A DNA stretch of 64,000 nt from Isoptericola sp. AK164 (GCF_029643425.1 NZ_CP119106.1:434001-498000); one strand, 5' to 3'; numbered from the stretch's first letter, positions 1 through 7,848 are shown. Numbers and translations: made by a program. The notes: a model not told the origin generated them from the sequence alone.

Positions 1-1571
1 ACGAGCCGGCCGAGCCGGTCGAGCCGACCGTCACCGCCTGGCCCGCCACGGAGGCCGAGCGCGAGGCGCTGGAGAGCATGCTGCTCGCCCCGTCCGGGGA
101 GTTCACCGTGACGGACAACTACTCGACGAACTACTACGGCACCGTCGGTCTGGCTGCCGGGGACGGCCCGCTCGTGCAGCCGACGACGGCGGGGCGTCCG
201 GGGTCGGAGGAGGCGGCCGCCCAGGAGGCCGAGAACACCGCCCTGGCCGTGCAGCTCGACGACGGCTCCTCGTGGAACTACTCCGGCGCCTCGCGCGCCG
301 ACACCCCGCTGCCCTGGCTGAACGGCACCGACCCGGTGCGCGTCGGCGCCGCGGTGACGTTCACGGGACCCGTCGTGCTCGACTACCGCTACAGCGCCTG
401 GTCCTTCCAGCCGCAGCAGCAGCTCACCGGGGACAGCGCCGACGGTGTGCAGCCCGCGACGTTCGAGAACACCCGGGAGTCCTCGCCGCAGGACGTCGGC
501 GGTGACGTGCGGGTCGCGACCTTCAACGTGCTGAACTACTTCACCACCACCGGGGACCAGCTCGAGGGCTGCTCCTACTACACCGACCGCGCCGGCGACC
601 CGATCAGCGTGCGTGGTGGGTGCCTGGCCCGCGGCGCGGCCGACGCCGAGAACCTGCAGCGGCAGGAGACCAAGATCGTCGCGGCGATCAGCGACCTGGG
701 GGCCGACGTCGTCGCCCTCGAGGAGATCGAGAACTCGGCCGCGTTCGGGAAGGACCGCGACCAGGCGCTGTCCGACCTCGTCGACGCGCTCAACGCGGCC
801 GACGGCGCCGGCACCTGGGCGTTCGTGCCCTCGCCGGCCGAGGTGCCCGCGGACGAGGACGTCATCCGCAACGCCTTCGTCTACCGGACGGCCGGTGCCG
901 AGCCGGTCGGGGAGTCGCGGATCCTCACCGACGCCCCGGAGGCGTTCCAGAACGCCCGCGAGCCGCTGGCCCAGGTCTTCCAGCCCGCGGGCGGCAAGAC
1001 CGCCGCGCCGGTGGACGACGTCGTGGTCATCACCAACCACTTCAAGTCCAAGGGGTCGCTCGGGCCGTGGCCCGGCGACGTCGACGCCGGTGACGGGCAG
1101 GGCCGGAACAACGAGTCCCGCGTCCGGCAGGCGACGGCGCTGGTGGAGTTCGCCGACGAGGTGGCCTCCGACGCGCGCACCGACCGCGTGCTGCTGGTGG
1201 GTGACTTCAACGCCTACGAGCAGGAGGACCCGATCGTCGTGCTCGCCGAGGCCGGCTACACCGACCTCGGGCCGACCACGGGCGAGTACACGTACAGCTA
1301 CGACGGCCAGGTCGGGTCGCTGGACCACGTGCTCGCCTCCGAGGGGGCGATGGAGGACGTGACCGGCGCGGACATCTGGAACATCAACGCCTACGAGCCC
1401 GTCGCGAACGAGTACAGCCGGTACAACTACAACGCGACGATCCTGTACGACACCTCGCCGTTCCGGTCCTCGGACCACGACCCGCTGCTGGTCGGGCTCG
1501 ACCTGGCGCCGGGCGCCCCGTCCTGGGCGAACGGCCACGGTCCGGGCGGGAACCCGAAGCACGACGACTGA
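1..1571 (+). CDS. Secreted ExeM/NucH-type endonuclease, C-terminal part (5' end outside window)
   Basis: The frame is open to the first bases of the window, so the gene starts upstream and about 520 C-terminal residues are visible. The last two thirds form an endonuclease/exonuclease/phosphatase (EEP) domain. It shows RVATFNVLNYF, the catalytic-Glu segment ALEEIENS, VITNHFKSKGS, the metal-site motif LLVGDFNAYEQEDP and the terminal SSDHDPLLVGL. This order, preceded by an OB-like stretch rich in Asn, Thr and Tyr, is that of ExeM/NucH extracellular nucleases, which degrade DNA outside the cell in a metal-dependent way. The signal peptide would lie in the missing part. There is no membrane anchor after the EEP domain; the protein ends in a short Gly/His/Pro-rich tail. 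A strong hairpin follows at 1612-1650. Family assignment is firm; substrate and localisation are inferred. Confidence 0.88.
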   Translation, partial: EPAEPVEPTVTAWPATEAEREALESMLLAPSGEFTVTDNYSTNYYGTVGLAAGDGPLVQPTTAGRPGSEEAAAQEAENTALAVQLDDGSSWNYSGASRADTPLPWLNGTDPVRVGAAVTFTGPVVLDYRYSAWSFQPQQQLTGDSADGVQPATFENTRESSPQDVGGDVRVATFNVLNYFTTTGDQLEGCSYYTDRAGDPISVRGGCLARGAADAENLQRQETKIVAAISDLGADVVALEEIENSAAFGKDRDQALSDLVDALNAADGAGTWAFVPSPAEVPADEDVIRNAFVYRTAGAEPVGESRILTDAPEAFQNAREPLAQVFQPAGGKTAAPVDDVVVITNHFKSKGSLGPWPGDVDAGDGQGRNNESRVRQATALVEFADEVASDARTDRVLLVGDFNAYEQEDPIVVLAEAGYTDLGPTTGEYTYSYDGQVGSLDHVLASEGAMEDVTGADIWNINAYEPVANEYSRYNYNATILYDTSPFRSSDHDPLLVGLDLAPGAPSWANGHGPGGNPKHDD

Positions 1572-1611
1572 CCCTGCCCGACGGCTCCGGCCGACCGCTC
1601 CAGCTCCCGGT

Positions 1612-1650
1612 GGCCCGGCCGGACGCGTGCCCGACGCGTCCGGCCGGGCC
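1612..1650 (+). terminator. Hairpin terminator of the nuclease gene
   Basis: Two perfect 17-bp arms (1612-1628 and 1634-1650) around a 5-nt loop, 41 bases after the nuclease stop codon. No long U tract follows, as is common in high-GC actinobacteria. Confidence 0.75.
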
Positions 1651-1671
1651 TCCGGCGTCCTGTCGGGGCGA

Positions 1672-1677
1672 TAGGCT
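1672..1677 (+). promoter_or_regulatory. -10 box TAGGCT for a leaderless start at 1684
   Basis: TAGGCT lies six bases before the GTG at 1684, so transcription should begin at or next to the start codon. No Shine-Dalgarno sequence is present. The same geometry recurs at many genes in the window. Confidence 0.55.
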
Positions 1678-1683
1678 CGGCGG

Positions 1684-2046
1684 GTGAGCAGCACCTCTCC
1701 CGAGCAGCCCGCCGAGACCCCCGACGCCGTCGAGGAGACGCCGTCGGAACCCGTCGGGGAACCGGCGAGCACGGCGGCCGACGACGAGCACCTGCTCGTG
1801 GACCCGGCACGCGTGCGGCGTGCACCGCGCTACCGAGCCTTCTTCACCGTCGGCGCCGTCGTCGGCCTGGTGGTCGGGCTCGTCGTCGGGACCTGGCTGA
1901 CCGGGATCGCGGCGGACGACGAGGTCCTCCTGCTCAAGCCGGGCGTCTTCGTCTCGGTCGTCACGCTGGCCACGACGACCTTCTTCGTGCTGCTCGCCGG
2001 GGGCCTCGCGATCCTCGCCGACCGGCGCAGCCTGCGACGTCGCTGA
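1684..2046 (+). CDS. Small two-helix membrane protein of unknown function
   Basis: A 120-residue protein. Residues 1-45 are acidic and rich in Glu, Pro, Ser and Thr and should be disordered. Two hydrophobic helices follow (about 53-75, rich in Gly and Val, and 88-110), and the protein ends in a basic cluster RRSLRRR. The GTG start is chosen because TAGGCT lies six bases upstream and no ribosome binding site is seen. The gene sits just before purF, but purF has its own promoter-like hexamer, so the two need not be co-transcribed. I recognise no functional domain. Confidence 0.7.
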   Translation: MSSTSPEQPAETPDAVEETPSEPVGEPASTAADDEHLLVDPARVRRAPRYRAFFTVGAVVGLVVGLVVGTWLTGIAADDEVLLLKPGVFVSVVTLATTTFFVLLAGGLAILADRRSLRRR

Positions 2047-2105
2047 GAGCCTTCCGCACGAGGCCGGCCGCGACGGCGCCGGACCGTCCCGCGGCGGGTC
2101 TGTGG

Positions 2106-2111
2106 GATACT
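2106..2111 (+). promoter_or_regulatory. -10 box GATACT for purF
   Basis: GATACT ends six bases before the purF ATG at 2118, which predicts a leaderless or nearly leaderless purF mRNA. No Shine-Dalgarno sequence lies upstream of the ATG. Confidence 0.5.
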
Positions 2112-2117
2112 CGACAC

Positions 2118-3665
2118 ATGCCCTTGCGCCCCGACGGCCGCCTGAACCACGACCTCATGCCCGGCGAGAAGGGCCCCCAGGACGCCTGCGGCGTCTTCGG
2201 AGTCTGGGCGCCCGGCGAGGAGGTCGCGAAGCTCACGTACTTCGGCCTGTACGCCCTGCAGCACCGCGGACAGGAGTCCGCCGGGATCGCCACCAGCAAC
2301 GGTGAGCAGATCCTCGTCTACAAGGACATGGGACTGGTCTCCCAGGTCTTCGACGAGACCGCGCTGAACGCCCTGACCGGCCACATCGCCGTCGGGCACT
2401 GCCGCTACTCGACGACCGGCGGCGTCACCTGGGAGAACGCCCAGCCCACGCTCGGCGCGACGTCCTCCGGCACCGTGGCCCTCGGGCACAACGGCAACCT
2501 GACGAACTCCGCCGAGCTGGTCGACCTCGTGGCCGAGCGGTACGGCGCCCAGCGCCGCGGCGAGCTCGCCCGCGGCAACACGACCGACACCGCGCTGATC
2601 ACCGCGCTCTTCGCGGGCGACGAGGACCACACCCTGGAGCAGACGGCCCTCGAGGTCCTGCCCCGTCTGCGCGGCGCCTTCTCGCTGGTCTTCATGGACG
2701 AGCACGCGCTGTACGCGGCCCGTGACCCGCAGGGCGTGCGGCCGCTCGTCCTGGGCCGCACCCAGCGCGGCTGGGTGGTCGCCTCGGAGACCCCGGCGCT
2801 GGACATCGTCGGCGCCTCCTACGTGCGCGAGGTCGAGCCCGGCGAGCTCATCTGCATCGACGACGACGGCCTGCGGTCCACCCGGTTCGCCCCGGTAAAC
2901 CGGGCCGGCTGCGTGTTCGAGTACGTCTACCTGGCCCGCCCCGACACCAGCATCCAGGGCCGCCCGGTGCACGCCGCCCGGGTGGAGATGGGCCGCGTGC
3001 TGGCCCGCGAGCACCCCGTGGACGCCGACCTGGTCATGCCCGTGCCGGAGTCCGGCACGCCGGCGGCGACCGGGTACGCCGCCGAGTCCGGGATCCCGTT
3101 CGGGCAGGGCCTGATGAAGAACGCCTACGTCGGCCGGACGTTCATCCAGCCGTCGGACACGCTGCGCCAGCTCGGCATCCGGCTGAAGCTCAACCCGCTG
3201 CGCGAGGTCATCCGCGGCAAGCGGCTGGTCGTCGTGGACGACTCCATCGTGCGGGGCAACACCCAGCGCGCCCTGATCCGGATGCTGCGCGAGGCCGGTG
3301 CCGCCGAGGTGCACGTGCGGATCTCGTCCCCGCCGGTGAAGTGGCCGTGCTACTACGGCATCGACTTCGCGTCCCGCGCCGAGCTCATCGCCAACGGCCT
3401 GACGCCGCACGAGATCGGCCAGTCGCTCGGCGCCGACTCGCTGGGCTACATCTCCACCGAGGGGATGATCGCCGCGACCGAGCAGCCCGCGTCGCGCCTG
3501 TGCGCCGCCTGCTTCACCGGCGAGTACCCCATCGAGCTGCCCGAGGAGGAGCGGCTCGGCAAGCACCTGCTCGAGCAGCCCGCGCTGCCGCTCGGTGCGC
3601 CGGAGGACGGGCTGTCGCAGCTCTCCGTCGGCGTCGGCGGGCAGTCCGCGCTCGAGCACCCGTGA
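2118..3665 (+). CDS. purF: Amidophosphoribosyltransferase
   Basis: Catalyses the first committed step of de novo purine synthesis, PRPP plus glutamine to 5-phosphoribosylamine, in the cytosol. At 515 residues it has the usual length. A 23-residue propeptide precedes Cys24 (DACGVFGVW), which becomes the N-terminal nucleophile of the glutaminase domain after processing. The phosphoribosyltransferase half carries the PRPP loop VVVDDSIVRGNT at about 371-382. Cys265, Cys411, Cys462 and Cys465 are spaced like the iron-sulfur ligands of the Bacillus subtilis enzyme, so this should be the 4Fe-4S, oxygen-sensitive type. The ATG is supported by the -10 box six bases upstream. purM follows after 40 bases on the same strand, so the two probably form an operon. 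Confidence 0.97.
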   Translation: MPLRPDGRLNHDLMPGEKGPQDACGVFGVWAPGEEVAKLTYFGLYALQHRGQESAGIATSNGEQILVYKDMGLVSQVFDETALNALTGHIAVGHCRYSTTGGVTWENAQPTLGATSSGTVALGHNGNLTNSAELVDLVAERYGAQRRGELARGNTTDTALITALFAGDEDHTLEQTALEVLPRLRGAFSLVFMDEHALYAARDPQGVRPLVLGRTQRGWVVASETPALDIVGASYVREVEPGELICIDDDGLRSTRFAPVNRAGCVFEYVYLARPDTSIQGRPVHAARVEMGRVLAREHPVDADLVMPVPESGTPAATGYAAESGIPFGQGLMKNAYVGRTFIQPSDTLRQLGIRLKLNPLREVIRGKRLVVVDDSIVRGNTQRALIRMLREAGAAEVHVRISSPPVKWPCYYGIDFASRAELIANGLTPHEIGQSLGADSLGYISTEGMIAATEQPASRLCAACFTGEYPIELPEEERLGKHLLEQPALPLGAPEDGLSQLSVGVGGQSALEHP

Positions 3666-3705
3666 CCCGGCCCTCCGCCCCCGTCCGACCAGGAGCTCCC
3701 ACCCC

Positions 3706-4809
3706 GTGACCGAACGTCTCACCTATGCCGCCGCCGGCGTCGACACCGACGCCGGGGACCGCGCCGTCGAGCTGATGAAGGACGCGGTGCGCCGCACGCA
3801 GGGGCCCGAGGTCCTCGGTGGCGTCGGCGGGTTCGCCGGCCTCTACGACGCCTCGGCGCTGACGCGGTACCGTGCGCCGCTGCTGGCCACCTCGACCGAC
3901 GGCGTCGGCACGAAGGTCGCGATCGCCCAGGCGATGGACGTCCACGACACCATCGGCTTCGACCTGGTGGGCATGGTCGTCGACGACATCGTCGTCGTCG
4001 GTGCCGAGCCGCTGTTCATGACCGACTACATCGCCACGGGCAAGGTCGTCCCGGAGCGGGTGGCGGACATCGTGCGGGGGATCGCCCAGGCCTGCGAGGT
4101 CGCGGGGACGGCGCTCGTCGGCGGCGAGACGGCGGAGCACCCGGGTCTGCTGGCCCCCGACGAGTACGACGTCGCGGGCGCGGCCACGGGTGTCGTCGAG
4201 GCCGACGGCGTGCTCGGGCCCGAGCGGGTGCGGGCCGGCGACGTGCTGATCGGCATGGCGGCCAGCGGTATCCACTCCAACGGCTACTCGCTGGTGCGCG
4301 CGGTGATCAAGCACGCCGGCTGGTCGCTGGACCGGCACGTCGAGGAGTTCGGCCGGACGCTGGGGGAGGAGCTGCTCGAGCCGACGCGCGTCTACGCCGC
4401 CGACTGCCTGGCGCTCGCCCGCGAGGAGTCCGCGCAGGTGCACGCCTTCACGCACGTCACCGGCGGCGGGCTGGCGGCGAACCTGGCCCGCGTGCTGCCG
4501 GCCGGGACGGTCGCGACCGTCGACCGCGCGAGCTGGGAGGTGCCGGCGGTCTTCCGCACGGTGCGCGACCTCGGCGACGTCCCGCGCGGCGACCTGGAGA
4601 ACACGCTCAACCTGGGTGTCGGCATGGTCGCGATCGTGGGGGCCGAGGGCGCCGACGCGGCGCTCGCGACGCTGCGGGACCGCGGCGTGCCGGCCTGGAC
4701 GCTGGGCACGGTCGCCGACCTGACGCCCTCGGACGCCGACGAGGAGCTCGTCGCGGGCACGAAGGGCGTGCAGGCGGGCGCCGTCCGGCTCGTGGGCGAC
4801 TACCGCTGA
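3706..4809 (+). CDS. purM: Phosphoribosylformylglycinamidine cyclo-ligase (AIR synthetase)
   Basis: Closes the imidazole ring in purine synthesis: FGAM plus ATP gives aminoimidazole ribotide. The 367-residue protein begins LTYAAAGVDTDAGDRAVELM, the usual PurM N-terminus. It contains the substrate loop region LLATSTDGVGTKV, the conserved DLVGMVVDDIVVVGAEPLF segment, and GGETAEHPG and ASGIHSNGYSLVR. The frame is open further upstream, but the GTG at 3706 is chosen because AGGAG lies about ten bases before it and the purF stop is 40 bases away. A strong bidirectional hairpin follows at 4836-4869. The purF-purM-DUF3073-bldC order is common in actinobacteria. Confidence 0.96.
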   Translation: MTERLTYAAAGVDTDAGDRAVELMKDAVRRTQGPEVLGGVGGFAGLYDASALTRYRAPLLATSTDGVGTKVAIAQAMDVHDTIGFDLVGMVVDDIVVVGAEPLFMTDYIATGKVVPERVADIVRGIAQACEVAGTALVGGETAEHPGLLAPDEYDVAGAATGVVEADGVLGPERVRAGDVLIGMAASGIHSNGYSLVRAVIKHAGWSLDRHVEEFGRTLGEELLEPTRVYAADCLALAREESAQVHAFTHVTGGGLAANLARVLPAGTVATVDRASWEVPAVFRTVRDLGDVPRGDLENTLNLGVGMVAIVGAEGADAALATLRDRGVPAWTLGTVADLTPSDADEELVAGTKGVQAGAVRLVGDYR

Positions 4810-4835
4810 GGGCGCGCCGCCGGCCGAGTGCAGAC

Positions 4836-4869
4836 GAGGGGCCGGACGGTGGTCACCGTCCGGCCCCTC
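4836..4869. terminator. Bidirectional terminator between purM and the DUF3073 gene
   Basis: Perfect 16-bp arms with two central bases between two converging genes. It can fold on either transcript. Confidence 0.75.
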
Positions 4870-4905
4870 GGGGGTCCTGCAGCGTACTGCGGGCGCCGTG
4901 GAGCC

Positions 4906-5103
4906 TCAGTAGCGCCGGTCGTCCCAGTCCGCGTCGTTGTCGTACGCGGAGTCCGCGGCACTTGCCCAGCGGTCCTCGGTGACGACGTCGGTCTGGGACT
5001 CCTTCAGCTCTTGCTCCAGAGCGTGATAGTTCGTCTCAGGGCTGTAGTACTTCAGCGCGCGAGCGACCTTGGTCTGCTTAGCCTTCTGACGGCCGCGGCC
5101 CAT
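4906..5103 (-). CDS. DUF3073 family small protein
   Basis: A 65-residue protein beginning MGRGRQKAKQTKVAR, the signature of the actinobacterial DUF3073 family, and ending in an acidic DNDADWDDRRY tail. The N-terminal third is strongly basic and the rest acidic, and it contains ALKYYSPETNYHALEQEL. The function is unknown. The gene is a regular companion of purM and bldC, which supports it as a real gene despite its size. It is transcribed towards purM and away from bldC, so the 371-base region 5104-5474 serves both. Confidence 0.9.
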   Translation of the reverse strand: MGRGRQKAKQTKVARALKYYSPETNYHALEQELKESQTDVVTEDRWASAADSAYDNDADWDDRRY

Positions 5104-5474
5104 GGCTCCGACCCCCTCAACGTAGGAGCGGGGCGGCGACGTCCCAGACGCGCGGCCCCGAGAGAAGATTTCGTCTGTTCAGGTTCCAACGGTACATGGT
5201 GCTGACGCATTCCCTCCACTCGGTGCGACATTCCGGTGTTGTCGTGTCCTGGGACGACGTGTCACGACCCGTGACGGTGACGTAAGTCACGCGGTCGGCA
5301 CCCGCGGGGGCGTTCGGTGCGTGCCCGACGTCGGGGACAGCCCGGACCAGCGGTGCGAGGCGGCCGGGACGGTTCAAGTCGCCTCAATCCCACTTTCTGC
5401 CCACAATGGCAAGAGACGGCCGTCGAGCTGTCCGGGCGCCGTCCGGACCGGTCGCATGCCAGGAGGTGCAGGGG
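5104..5474. promoter_or_regulatory. Divergent promoter region of the DUF3073 gene and bldC with two adjacent palindromes
   Basis: This 371-base gene-free stretch is less GC-rich than its surroundings. Positions 5261-5275 hold a perfect repeat GTCACG-ACC-CGTGAC. Positions 5277-5290 hold GTGACGTAAGTCAC, which fits the GTGA-N6-TCAC core bound by CRP/FNR-type regulators such as GlxR or Crp. CACAAT at 5402-5407 is a possible bldC -10 box, and TACGTT on the minus strand near 5120 a possible one for the DUF3073 gene. Which protein binds is inferred only from motif shape. Confidence 0.45.
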
Positions 5475-5729
5475 ATGTCGTTCCACGGTGACTCCGAGGT
5501 CCTGTTGACGCCCGCCGAGGTAGCGAGCCTCTTCCGCGTCGACCCGAAGACCGTGACGCGGTGGGCCAAGGCGGGCAAGCTCTCGTCGATCCGGACCTTG
5601 GGCGGGCACCGCCGCTACAAGGAGTCCGAGGTCCGTGCGCTGCTCGGCGCCGCGTCGGACGCGGCGGAGGCCGAGGCCGCGGCGAACGCGGGCGGGACGC
5701 CCGACAGCGCGGCGGACCACAGCAAGTAG
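5475..5729 (+). CDS. bldC: BldC-type MerR-like DNA-binding developmental regulator
   Basis: An 84-residue protein. The core LLTPAEVASLFRVDPKTVTR through WAKAGKLSSIRTLGGHRRY is almost the BldC consensus: a lone MerR-type winged helix-turn-helix with no effector domain. In Streptomyces BldC binds head-to-tail on direct repeats and restrains premature sporulation; non-sporulating actinobacteria also carry it. After the HTH there is an Ala/Glu-rich tail of about 25 residues ending DHSK. The ATG at 5475 is chosen over upstream in-frame codons because a perfect AGGAGG lies at 5461-5466. A hairpin at 5739-5774 follows. The target genes here are not known. Confidence 0.93.
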   Translation: MSFHGDSEVLLTPAEVASLFRVDPKTVTRWAKAGKLSSIRTLGGHRRYKESEVRALLGAASDAAEAEAAANAGGTPDSAADHSK

Positions 5730-5738
5730 CCGGTTCCC

Positions 5739-5774
5739 GGTCGTCCGGCCGCCCGACGAGGGGCCCGGACGACC
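5739..5774. terminator. Terminator between bldC and the DUF3618 gene
   Basis: Ten-bp arms GGTCGTCCGG (5739-5748) and CCGGACGACC (5765-5774) around a 16-base loop, between two converging genes. Confidence 0.6.
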
Positions 5775-5814
5775 GGCCCGACGCGCGCCCGGGCGCACCG
5801 GGCCGGCGGCCCGT

Positions 5815-6144
5815 TCAGCGTCGAGCGACCGCCTTGACCACGAGGGCGGCGAGCGCGGCCGCCCCGACGGCGGCGGCGCCCAGGAGGATCTTGACGTTGC
5901 GTGACCGCGGCGCGTCCTCGGGCAGGCCGGCCCCGGTGAACAGCCCCTTGGCGTCGTCGGCGGCCTGGCGGGTGCCGCGGGCCAGCTGGGAAGCCTGGTA
6001 GGCGGGCGAGAGCCGCGTGGTGAGCTGGTCGAGCGCGTCACCGAGCTCGCGACGGGCCTCCTGGACCTCGGACTCGAGCTCCTTGCGGGTCGGGGCGGGT
6101 GCCCCGTTCGGCAGGGCCGGGTCGGTGGTGGACTGCTGGCTCAC
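5815..6144 (-). CDS. DUF3618-type protein: coiled coil with C-terminal membrane anchor
   Basis: 109 residues. The middle, TRKELESEVQEARRELGDAL followed by DQLTTRLSPAYQ, matches the DUF3618 pattern, an amphipathic helix often annotated as an alanine-rich or shock-associated protein. A single hydrophobic helix lies at about 86-105 and the protein ends KAVARR, so it should be a C-terminally anchored membrane protein with a cytosolic N-terminus. The GTG start at 6144 overlaps the stop of the preceding holin-X gene by four bases (GTGA), which shows translational coupling. Together they look like a two-gene envelope-stress or membrane-organisation operon; the exact role is unknown. Confidence 0.8.
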   Translation of the reverse strand: MSQQSTTDPALPNGAPAPTRKELESEVQEARRELGDALDQLTTRLSPAYQASQLARGTRQAADDAKGLFTGAGLPEDAPRSRNVKILLGAAAVGAAALAALVVKAVARR

Positions 6145-6557
6145 CGCTTCATCCCCTCCTTGACGGTGGTGACGTCCTCCTTGACCCGGTCGATCGTCTC
6201 GGGCCGGCGGCTCGCCTGCTTGAGCTGGGCGACGGCGATCCCCGCGAACGCCCCGGCGAGCAACATCAGGGCCAGGCCGACCACGAGCGCGGAGAGCCAC
6301 AGCGGCCAGACGAGGTCGAGGCTGATGATGGCGGTCGCGACGAAGACGCCGAGCGCGTAGAGCACGACGACCAGGGCGCCGACGATCAGGCCGACGCCGA
6401 TGCCCGAACGCTTCGCCTTCTCGGCCGCCTCCGCCTTCGCCAGCGCGATCTCGGCGCGCACCAGCCGTGTGGCCTGCTCCGAGATCTGTTCCACGAGCCG
6501 GCCCACGCTGGGGGGCCGCTCGGCGGGCGGTGCCTGCCCGTCGTCCCAGTCCGTCAT
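6141..6557 (-). CDS. Putative actinobacterial holin-X family membrane protein
   Basis: 138 residues. The segment SVGRLVEQISEQATRLVRAE (about 17-36) followed by IALAKAEAAEKAKR is the amphipathic N-terminal helix of the holin-X/superfamily III group (PF07332). Two transmembrane helices follow (about 52-75 and 82-105), then a charged tail. Despite the family name, members are common chromosomal membrane proteins and there is no endolysin or phage gene nearby, so I do not take it as a phage remnant. The ATG at 6557 has a strong purine-rich AGGAGGGG on the minus strand just upstream. It is the first gene of the pair with the DUF3618 gene. Confidence 0.8.
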   Translation of the reverse strand: MTDWDDGQAPPAERPPSVGRLVEQISEQATRLVRAEIALAKAEAAEKAKRSGIGVGLIVGALVVVLYALGVFVATAIISLDLVWPLWLSALVVGLALMLLAGAFAGIAVAQLKQASRRPETIDRVKEDVTTVKEGMKR

Positions 6558-6666
6558 CGACAGTTCCCCTCCTCGACGCGTTCGTGGGTACCACTCAACC
6601 GGTCCTGACCGGTCCAGGCAATTCCTGCGCCCCGGCGCGTCGCCCGGCGTGACCTCGTCGGGGACA

Positions 6667-6746
6667 CGACAGGACCCCCGGGACCCGAGGTCCGAGGGGT
6701 CGCGGGCGAGGTGTCTCCGACCGGCGTCGGGCCGGTGACCTCTCGA
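6667..6746 (-). repeat. Degenerate copy of the tRNA-Phe 3' half and its terminator (att-like direct repeat)
   Basis: These 80 bases align without gaps to 7429-7508, which covers the tRNA-Phe terminator and the 3' half of tRNA-Phe. About 11 positions differ (roughly 86% identity) at a constant offset of 762 bases. The T-arm block CTCCGACCGGCGTCG and the strand CCGGTGACC are kept. The anticodon and 5' half are missing, so it cannot make a tRNA. The copy ends ten bases before the carbonic anhydrase stop codon, so the two copies bracket that gene. This is the layout left by integration at, or duplication of, a tRNA 3' end. Confidence 0.75.
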
Positions 6747-6755
6747 CCGTCGGCC

Positions 6756-7337
6756 TCAGTCGGTGGCGCGCCCGGCGTCGGTGGCGGCGTCGACCTCGAT
6801 CAGTCGGCCGGTGCGGACGTCGTAGAGGAACCCGTGGACGGGGATGCGGCCCGGCACGAGCGGGCTGTGTCTGATGCGCACGACGTCGTCGACGACGGCC
6901 TGGGTCCGGTCGGAGATCGTGAGCCAGTCCACGTCTGCGCCGGCGCTCGAGCCGGGACCCTCCCCGACGTCGCGGAAGCCGTCGGGCCCGAGCTCGGCGG
7001 TCTCGAGGCTCTGCGCCAGCAGCCCGCTCATGACCTCGTCGGTGAAGAACTCCATGCCGCAGTCGGTGTGATGGATCACGAAGAACTCGCGCGTGCCGAG
7101 GAGCTTGTACGAGATCACCAGGGAGCGGATGGCGTCGTCGGACGCCCGTCCGCCGGCGTTGCGGATGACGTGCGCGTCGCCCTCGGCGAGGCCCGCGTAC
7201 TTCGCCGGGTCGAGCCGGGCGTCCATACAGGTGAGGATCGTGAAGCCGCGTGCGGGCGGCAGCGCCAGCTCCGACCGGGCGCCGAACTCGGCGGCGTAGG
7301 CCCGGTTCGCGTCGAGGATCTCGTCGAGCACAGACAT
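6756..7337 (-). CDS. canA: Beta-class carbonic anhydrase, CanA (Rv1284) type
   Basis: Interconverts CO2 and bicarbonate. The 193-residue protein carries the beta-class zinc site: Cys37 in TCMDARLD with the Asp39-Arg41 dyad, then His90 and Cys93 in IHHTDCGM. The segments HVIRNAGG and [19 protein letters not shown] are those of the Mycobacterium tuberculosis Rv1284 subgroup. It is about 30 residues longer than Rv1284, mostly from an insert around [12 protein letters not shown]. The ATG at 7337 has GGAGGA on the minus strand a few bases upstream; the frame is open further but without support. The gene lies between two copies of a tRNA-Phe-terminator repeat, so it may sit on a small acquired or duplicated segment. 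Confidence 0.92.
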   Translation of the reverse strand: MSVLDEILDANRAYAAEFGARSELALPPARGFTILTCMDARLDPAKYAGLAEGDAHVIRNAGGRASDDAIRSLVISYKLLGTREFFVIHHTDCGMEFFTDEVMSGLLAQSLETAELGPDGFRDVGEGPGSSAGADVDWLTISDRTQAVVDDVVRIRHSPLVPGRIPVHGFLYDVRTGRLIEVDAATDAGRATD

Positions 7338-7433
7338 GTCGTCCTCCGGTGCGGCGCCGGGTCGGGAGCGGGACGGCGCTCGCTCCGCCCAGGCTACGTC
7401 GTGGCGGGGGGCCGGCACGACGACGCGACGACA

Positions 7434-7464
7434 AGACCCCCCGGACCTGAGGTCCGGGGGGTCT
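7434..7464 (-). terminator. Terminator of the tRNA-Glu-Asp-Phe cluster
   Basis: Perfect 14-bp arms (7434-7447 and 7451-7464) with a 3-nt loop, just past the tRNA-Phe 3' end, followed on the minus strand by TTGTCG. A degenerate second copy is part of the repeat at 6667-6746. Confidence 0.8.
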
Positions 7465-7473
7465 GGTGCGAGG

Positions 7474-7546
7474 TGGCTCCGACCGGCGTCGATCCGGTGA
7501 CCTTTCGATTTTCAGTCGAACGCTCTACCAACTGAGCTACAGAGCC
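7474..7546 (-). tRNA. tRNA-Phe (GAA)
   Basis: Cloverleaf on the minus strand: acceptor GGCTCTG pairs with CGGAGCC, D-arm AGCTCAGTTGGTAGAGC, anticodon loop CTGAAAA with GAA, and T-arm ending CCGGTCGGAGCC. The discriminator is A and CCA is not fully encoded. It is the last tRNA of the cluster. Confidence 0.96.
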
Positions 7547-7595
7547 ATGACACGAAAGCCCGGGCGCCGTGACCGACGAACCGGGCGCTCATGCG

Positions 7596-7669
7596 CGACC
7601 CTGACGGGACTTGAACCCGCGACCTCCGCCGTGACAGGGCGGCGCGCTAACCAACTGCGCTACAGGGCC
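7596..7669 (-). tRNA. tRNA-Asp (GTC)
   Basis: Minus-strand cloverleaf: acceptor GGCCCTG with CAGGGTC (one G-T pair), anticodon loop CTGTCAC with GTC, T-loop GTTCAAGTC. The discriminator is G and CCA is not encoded. Confidence 0.96.
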
Positions 7670-7848
7670 ATGATCGAGAGGATCTCCCGATCGAGGTGCT
7701 CGTTTCGAGCCGAGAAGAAGCGTACCCCATGCTGACCCGGATCCGGAAATCGGATCCTGACCAGGCGAAACGCTCCTGATGCCGGTGCCGGAAGTGGCGC
7801 AGGCCACTCCGTCAGCCGACCCGTGCCGACGCCGGGGCGCCTGCTGAG

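Noticed and set aside
6141-6557. Holin name suggesting a prophage remnant
   Set aside because: The holin-X family is common on actinobacterial chromosomes; no endolysin, capsid, integrase or other phage gene is nearby.
6598-6613. ACCGGT-CCTG-ACCGGT repeat upstream of the holin-X gene
   Set aside because: A short self-palindromic hexamer repeated once is expected by chance in this GC-rich DNA; no promoter alignment supports it as an operator.
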